A model generated the notes under the pieces. That model worked only from the letters and a program-made list of their open reading frames with translations, had not been told where the DNA came from and did not search any database. From Sinorhizobium sp. BG8 (lineage in GTDB: Bacteria; Pseudomonadota; Alphaproteobacteria; Rhizobiales; Rhizobiaceae): a stretch of 64,000 nt of DNA. The position numbers and the translations under genes were made by a program. Numbering within the stretch: the first letter of the stretch is position 1; each line of letters opens with the position of its first letter. Positions 48,034 through 59,686 of this stretch are shown here, in pieces. Location: NCBI RefSeq assembly GCF_016864555.1, contig NZ_CP044011.1, positions 418,501 through 482,500 on the forward strand. Direction: 5' to 3'.

Positions 48034-49443
<1,410 letters not shown>

Positions 49444-49467
49444 TCGCAAGCGTTGCGAACAGGATCG

Positions 49468-49497
49468 AAGCCGCCCCTAAAACGGGCGGCTTTTTTT
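49468..49497 (+). terminator. Intrinsic terminator of leuC
   Basis: Stem GCCGCCC/GGGCGGC with a seven-base loop, followed by TTTTTTT. 27 bases after the stop. Confidence 0.92.
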
Positions 49498-49588
49498 GTT
49501 ATCTTATGAAATGAGACGCCTATGGGGATCGTGCCCCCGTAGTGTGAGGGAGAAAACGACATCGCAGCCATAGCGAAGGGAGGACACA

Positions 49589-50146
49589 TTGCCAGAGCAG
49601 AAGAAGGCGAAAGCCTCCAAGGGCCCGCATCGCCTGATCCTCCTGCGCCATGCGAAGTCCGCCTGGCCTGACGGCGTTGAAGATCACGACCGCCCCCTCG
49701 CCCTTCGCGGTCAGAAGGCTGCACGCGCGATGGGTGCCTATATGACGCGCAGCAATATCGTTCCCGATCTCGTCCTCGTTTCCACATCGCGCAGGACACA
49801 AGAGACCTGGGATCTCGTTGCCAGGGAGCTGGATAACATCCATGAAGTGAGGCGTAGCGTTTCGAAGCTCTATGCGGCCGGAGCGGATCAGCTTCTTTCG
49901 ATAGTTCGCGAGATCGAGCCGTCCTATAACACGGTCATGCTGATCGCACACAATCCGGGACTTCAGGACCTCGCCGTCCGCCTGGTCGGCGAGTGCGATC
50001 CCGAGGTGTTCGAGCGTTTGCGGGAGAAGTTCCCGACGGGCGCTCTCGCTATCATGGAATTCGAGATCCGCAGCTGGGAGGAAATCTCGCCCGCCTCGGG
50101 TCGCCTCGTGCAGTTCACCACGCCGAAATCGCTAGCGCGCGCCTGA
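49589..50146 (+). CDS. SixA-like histidine phosphatase
   Basis: 185-aa protein of the histidine phosphatase superfamily. RHG-type motif LILLRHAKSAWP with catalytic H21; RPLALRGQKAA and SRRTQETWDLVA; second histidine in LIAHNPGLQD. E. coli SixA dephosphorylates phosphohistidine on PTS-type phosphorelay proteins; the target here is unknown. Starts at TTG 49589, preceded by GGGAGG 5 bases upstream, so a non-ATG start is likely real. Confidence 0.88.
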   Translation: MPEQKKAKASKGPHRLILLRHAKSAWPDGVEDHDRPLALRGQKAARAMGAYMTRSNIVPDLVLVSTSRRTQETWDLVARELDNIHEVRRSVSKLYAAGADQLLSIVREIEPSYNTVMLIAHNPGLQDLAVRLVGECDPEVFERLREKFPTGALAIMEFEIRSWEEISPASGRLVQFTTPKSLARA

Positions 50147-50191
50147 AAGGGATGCGCCCCCGGGATGCCACCCGGAAGCGCGATCTTTGCC

Positions 50192-51022
50192 TCAGAACGT
50201 TGCCGTGTTCGGGTCAGGTCCGATGCGGCCGCCCGCATTTTCCAGCTTGGCGATTGCCGCGAGGTCGTCCGCGTCGAGCTTGAAATCGAAGACCTGGAAA
50301 TTCTCGGCAATACGCGAAGGCGTCACCGACTTCGGAATGACCACCAGGCCGTTGTCGATATGCCACCGGATGATGACCTGGGCAGGCGTGCGGCCGTGTT
50401 TGCCGGCGATCGCGCCAATGACGCTGTTCGAAAGGAGGGCGCCCTGTCCGAGCGGGCTCCAGGATTGCGTGACGATGCCGAGCTTTTCATGCGCCGCTCG
50501 TGCCGCCTTCTGCTGGAAGTCCGGATGAAGCTCGATCTGGTTTATGACCGGGGTCACGCCGCTCTCGCCGATGATGCGCGCGATATGCTCCGGATAGAAG
50601 TTGGAGACACCGATGGAGCGAGCCCTGCCCTCCTCTTTCAGGCGAACGAAGGCCTTCCACGTTTCCACGTATCGGCCACGCTGCGGCGAAGGCCAGTGAA
50701 TGAGGTAAAGATCGACATAGTCCGTGCCCAGTCGCTTCAGGCTCTGGTCGAACGCCTTGAGTGTTGAATCGAAACCCTGATCGTCATTCCAGAGCTTCGT
50801 CGTGAGGAAGATCTCCTTGCGATCCACGCCCGATTTGCGGATGCCCTGGCCGACGCCTTCCTCGTTCCCATAGATGGCGGCGGTATCGACGTGGCGATAG
50901 CCCGCTGAAATGGCGGCTTCGACCGCCGTCACCGCGACATCGTTGGGCGTTTGCCACACGCCAAGGCCGACCTGCGGTATCGATTTTCCATCGTTGAAGG
51001 GGATGGTCGTTTGATTGCTCAC
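50192..51022 (-). CDS. Aldo/keto reductase (2,5-diketo-gluconate reductase type)
   Basis: 276-aa NADPH-dependent reductase of the AKR5 group. Catalytic tetrad regions are visible: HVDTAAIYGNEEGVGQGIR (Asp and Tyr), LTTKLWNDDQGF (Lys), YLIHWPSP (His). NADPH-binding site IPKSVTPSRIAENFQVF near the C-terminus. Physiological substrate unknown. Single gene. Confidence 0.93.
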   Translation of the reverse strand: MSNQTTIPFNDGKSIPQVGLGVWQTPNDVAVTAVEAAISAGYRHVDTAAIYGNEEGVGQGIRKSGVDRKEIFLTTKLWNDDQGFDSTLKAFDQSLKRLGTDYVDLYLIHWPSPQRGRYVETWKAFVRLKEEGRARSIGVSNFYPEHIARIIGESGVTPVINQIELHPDFQQKAARAAHEKLGIVTQSWSPLGQGALLSNSVIGAIAGKHGRTPAQVIIRWHIDNGLVVIPKSVTPSRIAENFQVFDFKLDADDLAAIAKLENAGGRIGPDPNTATF

Positions 51023-51148
51023 AATAGGTCTCCACAGTTGAAAGCGTGATGAAAAGGTTCGGATGAAGCCGAACTGGCTCGCGAAGATGTCCGCTGCCGA
51101 ATGGGCGGCTTCGCCTACATAGGGATCCAGGCCGCGGATTTCACCACT

Positions 51149-51709
51149 TCAGATTACTTTGAGCGGTGTTCCAACGCGGAGATATCGCAGGAGCCTTCTC
51201 AGATCCGAAAGCTCCAGCGCGACGCAGCCCGCTGTTGGCTCGTAGCCGGGACGAATGAGGTGAAGGAAGATGGCTGATCCACGCTCACGCCGGCGGGAGG
51301 TAATGTTCCAGTCGAGTACCAGGCAGATGTCGTAAAGATCATCCTTGCGCATCATGTCCTCGGCGCTCGCCTTGAAAGGCGATTTCACCAGCCGATTGTA
51401 GGCAGGGTGGCCGGACTGATCGCACCAGAGCATATCCGAGCGGGTTCGTCTGAGCGGCAGAGCGGTCGGGAGTGAACGCATCCTGTCACCCCGCACAAAG
51501 CCGTAGAGCAGCTTCATCGTTGCAATCGGGGTGGCGCCGTCTCCTTCACCCTTGAACGCGGTCGTCCCATTCCGCCCGATCGCGGCTTCGGCACGGAACT
51601 CGCCGTAATGGAGGATTGCACGATGCTTCGCACCGACCGCCCGCCGCACCACGATCGGCCGCATCGGCTTGCGTCTCTTCCCGCCCGCTGCTCTCGATTT
51701 TGCCATCAT
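51149..51709 (-). CDS. L,D-transpeptidase (YkuD) family protein
   Basis: About 186-aa protein of the YkuD/ErfK family. Active-site block is HLIRPGYEPTAGCVALELSD with catalytic histidine and cysteine in TAGCVAL; GEGDGATPIATM is also family-typical. The N-terminus is very basic (KSRAAGGKRRKPMRP) and shows no clear signal peptide, which is unusual for a periplasmic cell-wall enzyme. Start codon uncertain (51709, 51706 or 51664 are all ATG). Confidence 0.82.
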   Translation of the reverse strand: MMAKSRAAGGKRRKPMRPIVVRRAVGAKHRAILHYGEFRAEAAIGRNGTTAFKGEGDGATPIATMKLLYGFVRGDRMRSLPTALPLRRTRSDMLWCDQSGHPAYNRLVKSPFKASAEDMMRKDDLYDICLVLDWNITSRRRERGSAIFLHLIRPGYEPTAGCVALELSDLRRLLRYLRVGTPLKVI

Positions 51710-51853
51710 GCCGGTCACATTCTTTTGCCTTGCCCACGACACACAACGCGCGCATAGGTCGCGCCCGCTGGCGTCGTTTTGCATACCCCGCGAGCGTACT
51801 TGCCAAAAGCCCAATTTGGCTTAGTTTTCGAGTGAAATGCAGAAAGGACCCCT

Positions 51854-52537
51854 ATGACATCCCGGACCATCCTTCTCGTTGACGACGACAACGACCTGCG
51901 GGAGACACTCGTTGAGCAACTCTCTCTCTACGACGAGTTTACGATCCTCCAGGAGACGACGGCAGCCAAGGGGATGCAGGCAGCCCGGAGCAATCAGGTC
52001 GATCTGCTGATCATGGACGTTGGCCTGCCCGACATGGATGGTCGCGAGGCGGTGAAGCTTCTGAGGAAAGGCGGCTTCAAGGCGCCGATCATCATGCTGA
52101 CCGGCCACGACACCGATTCCGACACGATTCTCGGGCTGGAAGCCGGCGCGAACGACTACGTCACCAAGCCCTTCCGTTTCGCTGTCCTCCTGGCGCGCAT
52201 TCGTGCCCAGCTGCGCCAGCACGAGAGCAGCGAGGACGCGACCTTCACGGTAGGACCATACACGTTCAAGCCCGGCCAGAAGTTGCTGACGATGGAAAAC
52301 GGCCAGAAGATCCGCCTCACCGAGAAGGAAGCGGCCATCATCCGCTATCTCTATCGCGCCGATCAGCGGGTGGTGACGCGCGACGTGCTCCTCGAGGAAG
52401 TTTGGGGCTACAATTCCGGAGTTACGACCCACACGTTGGAGACGCACGTCTACCGCCTCAGGCAAAAGATCGAGCGAGACCCTTCCAATGCGGAGATTCT
52501 CGTGACAGAGAACGGCGGCTACAAGATCGTACCCTAA
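51854..52537 (+). CDS. cenR: CenR-like response regulator (OmpR family)
   Basis: 227-aa response regulator. Acidic pocket D10/D11, phospho-acceptor D55 in LIMDVGLPDMDG, conserved K in YVTKPFRF. C-terminal winged helix with RVVTRDVLLEEVWGY and THTLETHVYRLRQKIE. Closely resembles CenR, the essential cell-envelope regulator of alphaproteobacteria; the partner kinase CenK is not in the window. A cNMP-binding-domain gene follows after 14 bases on the same strand. Confidence 0.85.
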   Translation: MTSRTILLVDDDNDLRETLVEQLSLYDEFTILQETTAAKGMQAARSNQVDLLIMDVGLPDMDGREAVKLLRKGGFKAPIIMLTGHDTDSDTILGLEAGANDYVTKPFRFAVLLARIRAQLRQHESSEDATFTVGPYTFKPGQKLLTMENGQKIRLTEKEAAIIRYLYRADQRVVTRDVLLEEVWGYNSGVTTHTLETHVYRLRQKIERDPSNAEILVTENGGYKIVP

Positions 52538-52551
52538 CCGGAGCACCGGCT

Positions 52552-53007
52552 TTGGCTCTCAACGACGATATCGCCCTATTCTCGAAGGTACCGCTTTTCT
52601 CGGGCCTGTCGGAAGACAAGCTGCGGCTGATGGCCTTCGGTGCCGAGCGGCGGCGGATCGTTGAGGGGCAGACGCTGTTTCGCGAGGGAACCTCGGCTGA
52701 CTGCGGCTTTGTCATCGCGAGCGGCCTGTTCCGCCTCACGTCGATGGCACGCGACGGCTCGCCCCGCGACGAAGGAAAGGCTGGTGCCGGCACGTTACTC
52801 TCCGAACTTGCGATGATTTCTGCGGTCGAGCGCAAGTACACGGCGGTTGCGGAGGAAGACAGCGATGTCATCCGCATCAACCGGCCGCTCTTTCGTCGGA
52901 TGCTCGAGGAGTATCCAGACGTGGCCGTGATTGTAGAGGCGCGCATCCGCGCCAATCTGGAAGCCATGATCGGCAGGGTCAGCAGCACCGCCCACCGCTT
53001 CGCCTGA
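52552..53007 (+). CDS. Stand-alone cyclic-nucleotide-binding-domain protein
   Basis: 151-aa protein consisting of one CNB (CAP-like) domain: FSKVPLFSGLSEDKLRLMA, GQTLFREGTSADCGFVI, and FRLTSMARDGS with an LLSELAMISAVERKYTA loop in place of the usual cAMP-binding GELAL/R motif. A helix follows, but there is no DNA-binding HTH. Ligand binding is uncertain. Starts at TTG 52552 with GGAG 9 bases upstream; 14 bases after cenR, so probably an operon. Confidence 0.82.
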   Translation: MALNDDIALFSKVPLFSGLSEDKLRLMAFGAERRRIVEGQTLFREGTSADCGFVIASGLFRLTSMARDGSPRDEGKAGAGTLLSELAMISAVERKYTAVAEEDSDVIRINRPLFRRMLEEYPDVAVIVEARIRANLEAMIGRVSSTAHRFA

Positions 53008-53016
53008 CGGCGTCGG

Positions 53017-53823
53017 TCAGAGATCGAACGCGGCGATGACCGGCACGTGGTCGGACGGCCGCTCCCAGCCCCTCGCCTCCCGAAGAACCGAGATGTCCGA
53101 CAGGTGTGGTCCAAGATCCGCCGACGACCAGATGTGATCGAGGCGACGGCCACGATCCGCCGCCGCCCAATCCTGCGCGCGATAGCTCCACCAGGTGTAA
53201 AGTTTCTGGTCGGCGGGAATCTTCTGGCGCATCAGGTCCACCCATCCTCCCTTCGTCATCACCTCGATGAGGCCATCCGTCTCGACAGGCGTATGGCTGA
53301 CGATCTTCAGGAGTTGCTTGTGCGACCAGACATCGTGTTCCAACGGTGCGATGTTGAGATCACCCACCAGGATTGACGAGATACCCGCCTCAGCTTCGGC
53401 ACGAAGCAGCTTCATTTCCTCCAGGAAATCGAGCTTGTGGCCGAATTTCGCATTGATTGTCCGGTCCGGTTCGTCGCCGCCGGCCGGTACATAGAAATTG
53501 TGGAGACGAATAGCCTTGCCGCCGTGATTGAAGACGACCGACACGTGCCTGGCATCACCCACGCCGCAATAGTCGCGCCGCTCCACCAGTTCCGTCAGCG
53601 GCAGCCGCGATATGGTGGCGACGCCGTGATATCCCTTCTGTCCATGGATGACGATGTGCTCATAGCCGAGCGCCCTGAGGGGCTTGGACGGAAAGAGATC
53701 GTTCGGGCATTTCGTTTCCTGGAGGCACAGGATGTCCGGCGCATGGGTCTTCAGGAAGTGCTCGACCAGCGGCATCCTCAGTCGCACGGAATTGATGTTC
53801 CAGGTCGCAATCGAAAGTGCCAT
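53017..53823 (-). CDS. xth: Exodeoxyribonuclease III
   Basis: 268-aa AP endonuclease/3' exonuclease of the EEP superfamily. Catalytic residues: ATWNINSVR, E36 in LQETKC, GDLNIAP, and C-terminal DHIW and SDHVPVIAAF. Full length for XthA. ATG at 53823; frame extends upstream to 54000 without homology. Base-excision repair. Confidence 0.95.
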   Translation of the reverse strand: MALSIATWNINSVRLRMPLVEHFLKTHAPDILCLQETKCPNDLFPSKPLRALGYEHIVIHGQKGYHGVATISRLPLTELVERRDYCGVGDARHVSVVFNHGGKAIRLHNFYVPAGGDEPDRTINAKFGHKLDFLEEMKLLRAEAEAGISSILVGDLNIAPLEHDVWSHKQLLKIVSHTPVETDGLIEVMTKGGWVDLMRQKIPADQKLYTWWSYRAQDWAAADRGRRLDHIWSSADLGPHLSDISVLREARGWERPSDHVPVIAAFDL

Positions 53824-54034
53824 GCCGCATCCCTTGTCCAGGCGCCCGTCACTCGGGCCGATGCAAAGGCTCTTAGAGCGACGGATGCTCAAATGGAAGC
53901 AGTCTGCCGGATTGAATCTTGCTGAAGACCGAGGATTTGTTGACGGCCGCACATTGAGCTGCGGGCGGGACCGAAGCTTACGATCCCGGATAAGACCCAA
54001 AGGCCATCCCGCTGCCTGAAAAAATGGCCGGTCG

Positions 54035-54697
54035 TTACTTGCGAATCTCGTCGTAGGGTATGTCGAAGATGCGGGGGGCGAGTTCCACTCCGGTCTTCAC
54101 GTTGAAGATCATCACCGAGGTATCCTTGCCCTGTGCATCCGTGATCGTCCACTGGCGCAGGTCGTAGCTCTTCGGATCGAACATCATGGTGATGGTGGAA
54201 TCGCCGAACATGCTCTTGTCGCCGAGCACGATGGTGGTGAGGTCTGCCTCTTCCTTGACGTTGCGCACCATCTTGGCCGAAAGGTCGATCTTCTCCGCAA
54301 GCAGAAGCTTCAGCGGCGTTTTCGAGAGGGGATAGATATCCCAGGTCTTCAGCTTGCGATTGCCGATCACCACGGATTTGCCGTCGGAGATGACACGCAT
54401 GGGCGACGGATCTTCATAGTTGAAACGGATCTTGCCGGGGCGGTCGATGTAGAACTTGCCGCCGGTCTGCTCTCCCCGCGGACCGAACTGGACGAACTCG
54501 CCCATCATGGTCTTCACGGAGGCGAAATGATCGGCGATCTTCTGCGCCGCACCCGAAACCTGCGCCTCAGCTTCGTCCGGCCGGAATGCCGATGAGCCGA
54601 CGGCGAGCACGAAAGCGACAAGACCAACGAAATCGCGCCGCGTGAGGCCAGCGCGACCAGGTTCAATGGCGGGGCCGCGCGTTTCGGTTTTGGTCAT
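54035..54697 (-). CDS. lolA: Outer-membrane lipoprotein carrier protein LolA
   Basis: 220-aa periplasmic chaperone moving lipoproteins from LolCDE to the outer membrane. Body motifs ASVKTMMGEFVQFGPRGEQT, GKFYIDRPGKIRFNYEDPSP and DPKSYDLRQWTITDAQGKD are LolA-like. The signal carries TRRDFVGLVAFVLAVG, a twin-arginine (Tat) motif, unusual for LolA. AAGGAG lies 6 bases before ATG 54697. Just downstream of ftsK on the same strand. Confidence 0.92.
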   Translation of the reverse strand: MTKTETRGPAIEPGRAGLTRRDFVGLVAFVLAVGSSAFRPDEAEAQVSGAAQKIADHFASVKTMMGEFVQFGPRGEQTGGKFYIDRPGKIRFNYEDPSPMRVISDGKSVVIGNRKLKTWDIYPLSKTPLKLLLAEKIDLSAKMVRNVKEEADLTTIVLGDKSMFGDSTITMMFDPKSYDLRQWTITDAQGKDTSVMIFNVKTGVELAPRIFDIPYDEIRK

Positions 54698-54809
54698 CTC
54701 GATCTCCTTCATGTCGCTCTCATGTGCGGCAAGTACGGCGCCATCAAGGCGCACCCTGCCATCGTCCCAGTCCCGCCTTTGAACGCGGTGGGTCTGCCTG
54801 CCGTTCCGT

Positions 54810-57464
54810 TCAGCGTTCGGTGATTTCCGATTCGGTCGGAACCAGGATTTCCCGCTTGCCGGCGTGGTTTGCGGGGCCGATCAGCCCTTCCTGCTCCATC
54901 CGTTCGATCAGCGAAGCCGCTCGATTATACCCGATCCCGAGGCGCCGCTGAATGTAGGATGTGGATGCCTTTCCGTCGCGCAGTACGACAGCGACGGCCT
55001 GATCGTAGGGGTCGTCGGAATCCTCCAGATTGGAGGTTCCCGCCGGCCCGCCGCCGCCGTCGTCGTCATCGTCGTCCTCGGTGATGGCATCAAGATACTG
55101 CGGGACACCCTGGGCTTTCAGGTGGGCAACCACAGCCTCCACTTCATGGTCGGACACGAAAGGCCCGTGGACACGCTGTATGCGTCCGCCGCCGGCCATG
55201 TAGAGCATGTCGCCCATTCCGAGGAGCTGTTCGGCTCCCTGCTCGCCCAGAATGGTGCGGCTGTCGATCTTGGACGTCACCTGGAAAGAAATGCGCGTCG
55301 GGAAATTTGCCTTGATCGTGCCGGTAATGACGTCGACGGACGGGCGCTGCGTCGCCATGATCACATGGATACCGGCAGCGCGCGCCATCTGCGCCAGCCG
55401 CTGGACGGCGCCTTCGATGTCCTTGCCCGCCACCATCATCAGATCCGCCATTTCGTCAATGATGACGACGATGTAGGGCATCGGCTGGAGATCGAATTCC
55501 TCCGTCTCGTAGACTGCCTCGCCGGTCTGGCGGTCGAAGCCGGTCTGAACGGTGCGCGTGATCGCCTCACCCTTGGCAAGTGCCTGCTCCACGCGGCTGT
55601 TGAAGCCGTCGATGTTGCGGACACCGATCTTCGACATTTTCTTGTAGCGCTCCTCCATCTCGCGCACCGTCCACTTGAGCGCGACCACCGCCTTCTTCGG
55701 ATCGGTGACGACAGGCGACAGGAGATGGGGAATCCCGTCATAGACGGAGAGCTCGAGCATCTTCGGATCGATCATGATCAACCGGCATTGCTCGGGCCGC
55801 AGACGGTAGAGCAGCGAAAGGATCATGGTGTTGATCGCGACCGACTTGCCCGAACCGGTCGTACCGGCAACGAGCAGGTGTGGCATCTTGGCGATGTCGG
55901 AAATGACCGGCTCGCCGCCGATCGTTTTTCCGAGCGCCATTGCGAGCTTGGCCTTGCTGCCCTCGAAATCGCGGCTGGCGATCAGCTCGCGCAGATAGAC
56001 TGTCTCGCGGCCCATGTTCGGCAATTCGATGCCGATCGCATTGCGGCCGGGAACCACGGCGACGCGCGCAGCAATCGCGCTCATCGAACGGGCGATGTCG
56101 TCTGCAAGCCCGATGACCCGCGATGACTTGATCCCGGGCGCAGGTTCGAGCTCGTACAAGGTAACCACCGGGCCGGGACGGACATGAATGATCTCGCCCT
56201 TGACCCCGAAATCCTCGAGAACGCCCTCAAGCATGCGGGCGTTCTGCTCGAGCGCATCGGCGGAAAGGGTCGCATCCCGTGCAACGCTCTTGGGCTCGGC
56301 GAGCAGATGGAGCGGCGGCAGCTGGAACCCGTCAGGTCCCGCGAAGGAGGCCTGCGCCTCCCGTTCCATCCGCTGACCGACCTTCGGCCTGGGCGCAGGG
56401 GTGGCGACACGGCGGCCGCCGGCAGCGGTCGCACGCGCCGGTGCCGGGCGCGGCGCCCAATCGGAGGCAACATCGTCGTCATCCGGAAGGATGCCGTCGG
56501 GGCGCTGCAGATCGTCGTCCATGTCGAAAGGTATGTCGTCGTCTTCGGCGGCGATGGAGGGCGGCACGATCCTTCGGCGCTCGGAAGCGTCCATGGACGG
56601 TTCCAGCCGTTCTCCTGGCGCTCTTGCAGCCTTTGCACGGGTTGGCTCGTTCAGCGTGCCGAACTCGTCGTCATTGAAGTCGTATGGTTGCTCGACCGCG
56701 CGAGAACGGCGCCCGGAGAAGCCGAACAGGCGTCGCATCCGCGCCTGCCCCGTGTACCAGACGTGTGTCAGGGCGCCGGCAACCACCATGAGCGGACCCT
56801 CGCCATCTTCCTCCTCGTCAGGCCCGGCGATGGTGCGCGCCCTGCTCTCCGGCTGGACTGCAGGCACGTCATCTTCTTCCTCGACGGGATCGACGCCGAT
56901 GAGCCCGGCGCTGTAGATCAGCAGCCAGCAGGCCGGCACGGCTATGATGGCCCCAAGCACGCTCGCAAGCGTTCCGGTCGGGTAGGCGCCGGTAAAGAGC
57001 GCCGGAAGGCGCAGGATCATGTCTCCGAAGACGCCGCCAAGGCCATTGGGCAGCGGCCAGGTCGGGGGAGCTGGTACGCAGCTCAGCGCGGCCGCAGAAA
57101 GAATGGCGCCGCCGAGCCAGGCGGCGGCCCGCTTCGGTATGTGGTCGAAACGCTTACCCTTGATGAGGATGAGGCCCCAGGACACCGCCGGCAGCAGGGC
57201 GAGCACGCACCCAAGTCCGAAGAACTGCATGAACAGGTCGGCGAAGATCGCGCCGGAATAACCCAGGATGTTCGTGGGATCTCCATCCGAAGCGTAGGAG
57301 AGGCTGGGGTCGGATACGTTCCATGTCGAAAGGGCGGCAATTGCGAGCGCCAGCGCAAGAAACAGGCCGAAGCCCGCGAGCGCCTGGATCTGCCGCCACA
57401 CGAAGGTTGACAGGACGAATCGTTCTGATCGGTTGTCCAACATTGCCGAAGTACTTCTGCCCAT
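54810..57464 (-). CDS. ftsK: DNA translocase FtsK
   Basis: 884-aa septal DNA pump. Four N-terminal TM helices (about 20-190), a short acidic/proline linker (shorter than in E. coli), then the motor with Walker [18 protein letters not shown] and Walker [16 protein letters not shown], and a C-terminal gamma winged helix ([19 protein letters not shown]) that reads KOPS sequences. Resolves chromosome dimers with XerCD. ATG 57464 (MGRSTSAM) chosen; 57443 is possible. Confidence 0.96.
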   Translation of the reverse strand: MGRSTSAMLDNRSERFVLSTFVWRQIQALAGFGLFLALALAIAALSTWNVSDPSLSYASDGDPTNILGYSGAIFADLFMQFFGLGCVLALLPAVSWGLILIKGKRFDHIPKRAAAWLGGAILSAAALSCVPAPPTWPLPNGLGGVFGDMILRLPALFTGAYPTGTLASVLGAIIAVPACWLLIYSAGLIGVDPVEEEDDVPAVQPESRARTIAGPDEEEDGEGPLMVVAGALTHVWYTGQARMRRLFGFSGRRSRAVEQPYDFNDDEFGTLNEPTRAKAARAPGERLEPSMDASERRRIVPPSIAAEDDDIPFDMDDDLQRPDGILPDDDDVASDWAPRPAPARATAAGGRRVATPAPRPKVGQRMEREAQASFAGPDGFQLPPLHLLAEPKSVARDATLSADALEQNARMLEGVLEDFGVKGEIIHVRPGPVVTLYELEPAPGIKSSRVIGLADDIARSMSAIAARVAVVPGRNAIGIELPNMGRETVYLRELIASRDFEGSKAKLAMALGKTIGGEPVISDIAKMPHLLVAGTTGSGKSVAINTMILSLLYRLRPEQCRLIMIDPKMLELSVYDGIPHLLSPVVTDPKKAVVALKWTVREMEERYKKMSKIGVRNIDGFNSRVEQALAKGEAITRTVQTGFDRQTGEAVYETEEFDLQPMPYIVVIIDEMADLMMVAGKDIEGAVQRLAQMARAAGIHVIMATQRPSVDVITGTIKANFPTRISFQVTSKIDSRTILGEQGAEQLLGMGDMLYMAGGGRIQRVHGPFVSDHEVEAVVAHLKAQGVPQYLDAITEDDDDDDGGGGPAGTSNLEDSDDPYDQAVAVVLRDGKASTSYIQRRLGIGYNRAASLIERMEQEGLIGPANHAGKREILVPTESEITER

Positions 57465-57627
57465 GTTTGTAAGCCCGCTGCCCGCTCTGCCCGGATGCGC
57501 ATCCCCACGACGCAGGGACATGCATGATGCGCGACCCTAACAAGCGAAGCCTTAATGTCGTGTTAACCATGGCAGACCATCAGGCCCTCGCCGGCGAGAA
57601 TTCGCTTCAATCGCCCTTCGCCGAACG

Positions 57628-57654
57628 AAAAAGGCCCGGACCAAGGTCCGGGCC
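57628..57654 (-). terminator. Intrinsic terminator of glnK-amtB
   Basis: Perfect 10-bp stem GGCCCGGACC/GGTCCGGGCC with a two-base centre. On the minus strand it is followed by TTTTT. 78 bases after the amtB stop. Confidence 0.88.
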
Positions 57655-57731
57655 AAGTACGGTACGCTTGCGCATGACCGCGACAGGATTTTTGAGCGGC
57701 GGCAATCGTTGGGCGTGCCGCCGCGAGTTTC

Positions 57732-59093
57732 TTAGGCGTGGTAAGCCGCTTCACCGTGCGATGCGAGATCGAGACCTTCGCGTTCGGCTTCGACGGAAAC
57801 GCGCAGGCCGACGATTGCGTCAACGACCTTGTAGAGGATGACCGAGACGACACCGCACCATACGATGGTGATGACGACTGCAGTCAGCTGCGTGACGAAC
57901 TGCGAGGCGATGGAGAAGTCTTCAGCGCCGGTGCCGCCGAGCGACGGAGCCGTCAGGATGCCCGTGCCGAGAGCGCCAAGGATACCGCCCACGCCGTGAA
58001 CGCCGAAGACGTCAGCGGTGTCGTCATAGCCGAACTTGTTCTTCACCACCGAGACGAAGAAGTAGCAAACCGGCGAAACGATCAGGCCGAGGACGATTGC
58101 ACCCATCGGGCCAACCGAGCCGGCAGCCGGCGTGACAGCGACGAGACCGGCGATCATGCCGGATGCGGCGCCGAGCATGGAAGCCTTGCCGCGCGTGAAG
58201 CTTTCAGCGATCGACCATGCGAGGATAGCTGCTGCAGTGGCGAGGAAGGTGTTGACCGTTGCGAGAACGGCACCGCCGGAAGCTTCCAGGTTGGAGCCGG
58301 CATTGAAGCCGAACCAGCCGAACCACAGCATGGCCGCACCGACCAGCGTTAAGGTCATGGAATGGGGAGCCATCATGTCCTTGCCGAAGCCTGTGCGCTT
58401 GCCAACCATGATCGCGCCGACGAGACCGGCGATACCAGCGTTGATGTGAACGACCGTGCCGCCGGCGAAGTCGAGTGCGCCCATGCCGAAGATCAGGCCG
58501 TTTGCGTCCCAGACCATGTGGGCGACCGGGAAGTAGACGAACGTTGCCCACAGGATGCAGAAGAGCACTGCGGCCGAGAACTTGATGCGCTCGGCGAAGG
58601 CGCCGATGATCAGAGCCGGCGTGATTGCCGCGAAGGTCATCTGGAACATGATGAAGAGATATTCCGGAATGACGACGCCGTCGGTGAACGTGGCGGATGT
58701 GCTGTCAACCGTTACGCCCGACAGGAAGACCTTGCCGAAGCCACCGAAATAGGCGCTGGTGGATCCGCCGAAGGCGAAGGAATAGCCGTAGACGACCCAG
58801 ATGATCATCATTGCAGCGCCGATGACCGTGCACTGCATCAGCACGGAAAGCATGTTCTTCGCGCGGACCAGGCCGCCGTAGAAAAGACCGAGGCCGGGAA
58901 TCAGCATGAAGAGCACGAGCAGGGTCGTGAGGTACATGAAGACGGTGTCGGCCTTGTCCGGTACAGGCGCCGCGGCTGCGGCCTCCGTGGCGGCCGGTGC
59001 CGCTTCCTGCGCGAAAGCCACGACCGGAGCGAGGACTGCTGCGGAAGCAGCGCCTACGCGGGCAAGAGTTGTTGAGATCTTGAATGACGACAT
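57732..59093 (-). CDS. amtB: Ammonium transporter AmtB
   Basis: 453-aa channel protein with a cleavable N-terminal signal (LARVGAASAAVLAPVVAFA) and 11 TM helices. Pore features LFYGGLVRAKNMLSVLMQC, the AmtB signature DFAGGTVVHINAGIAGLVGA, and the histidine pair in ANGLIF...GVHGVGG. Starts 28 bases after glnK, so the two are cotranscribed. GlnK blocks the channel when nitrogen is plentiful. Confidence 0.97.
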   Translation of the reverse strand: MSSFKISTTLARVGAASAAVLAPVVAFAQEAAPAATEAAAAAPVPDKADTVFMYLTTLLVLFMLIPGLGLFYGGLVRAKNMLSVLMQCTVIGAAMMIIWVVYGYSFAFGGSTSAYFGGFGKVFLSGVTVDSTSATFTDGVVIPEYLFIMFQMTFAAITPALIIGAFAERIKFSAAVLFCILWATFVYFPVAHMVWDANGLIFGMGALDFAGGTVVHINAGIAGLVGAIMVGKRTGFGKDMMAPHSMTLTLVGAAMLWFGWFGFNAGSNLEASGGAVLATVNTFLATAAAILAWSIAESFTRGKASMLGAASGMIAGLVAVTPAAGSVGPMGAIVLGLIVSPVCYFFVSVVKNKFGYDDTADVFGVHGVGGILGALGTGILTAPSLGGTGAEDFSIASQFVTQLTAVVITIVWCGVVSVILYKVVDAIVGLRVSVEAEREGLDLASHGEAAYHA

Positions 59094-59121
59094 GTGAAGT
59101 TGCTCCCTGAACTGCCTGTGC

Positions 59122-59586
<465 letters not shown>

Positions 59587-59686
59587 CTACCTGAAATATA
59601 ACGACAATAATTCATTCAGGCGCGAAAAGTTAAAAAATCGTCAAGTCTAATGCCTATATAATGTGCAAATCTGCAAAATTGCATAT

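Noticed and set aside
54864-57410. Plus-strand open frames of 420 and 408 aa opposite ftsK
   Set aside because: Histidine/arginine-rich antisense frames; ftsK on the minus strand has all motor motifs.
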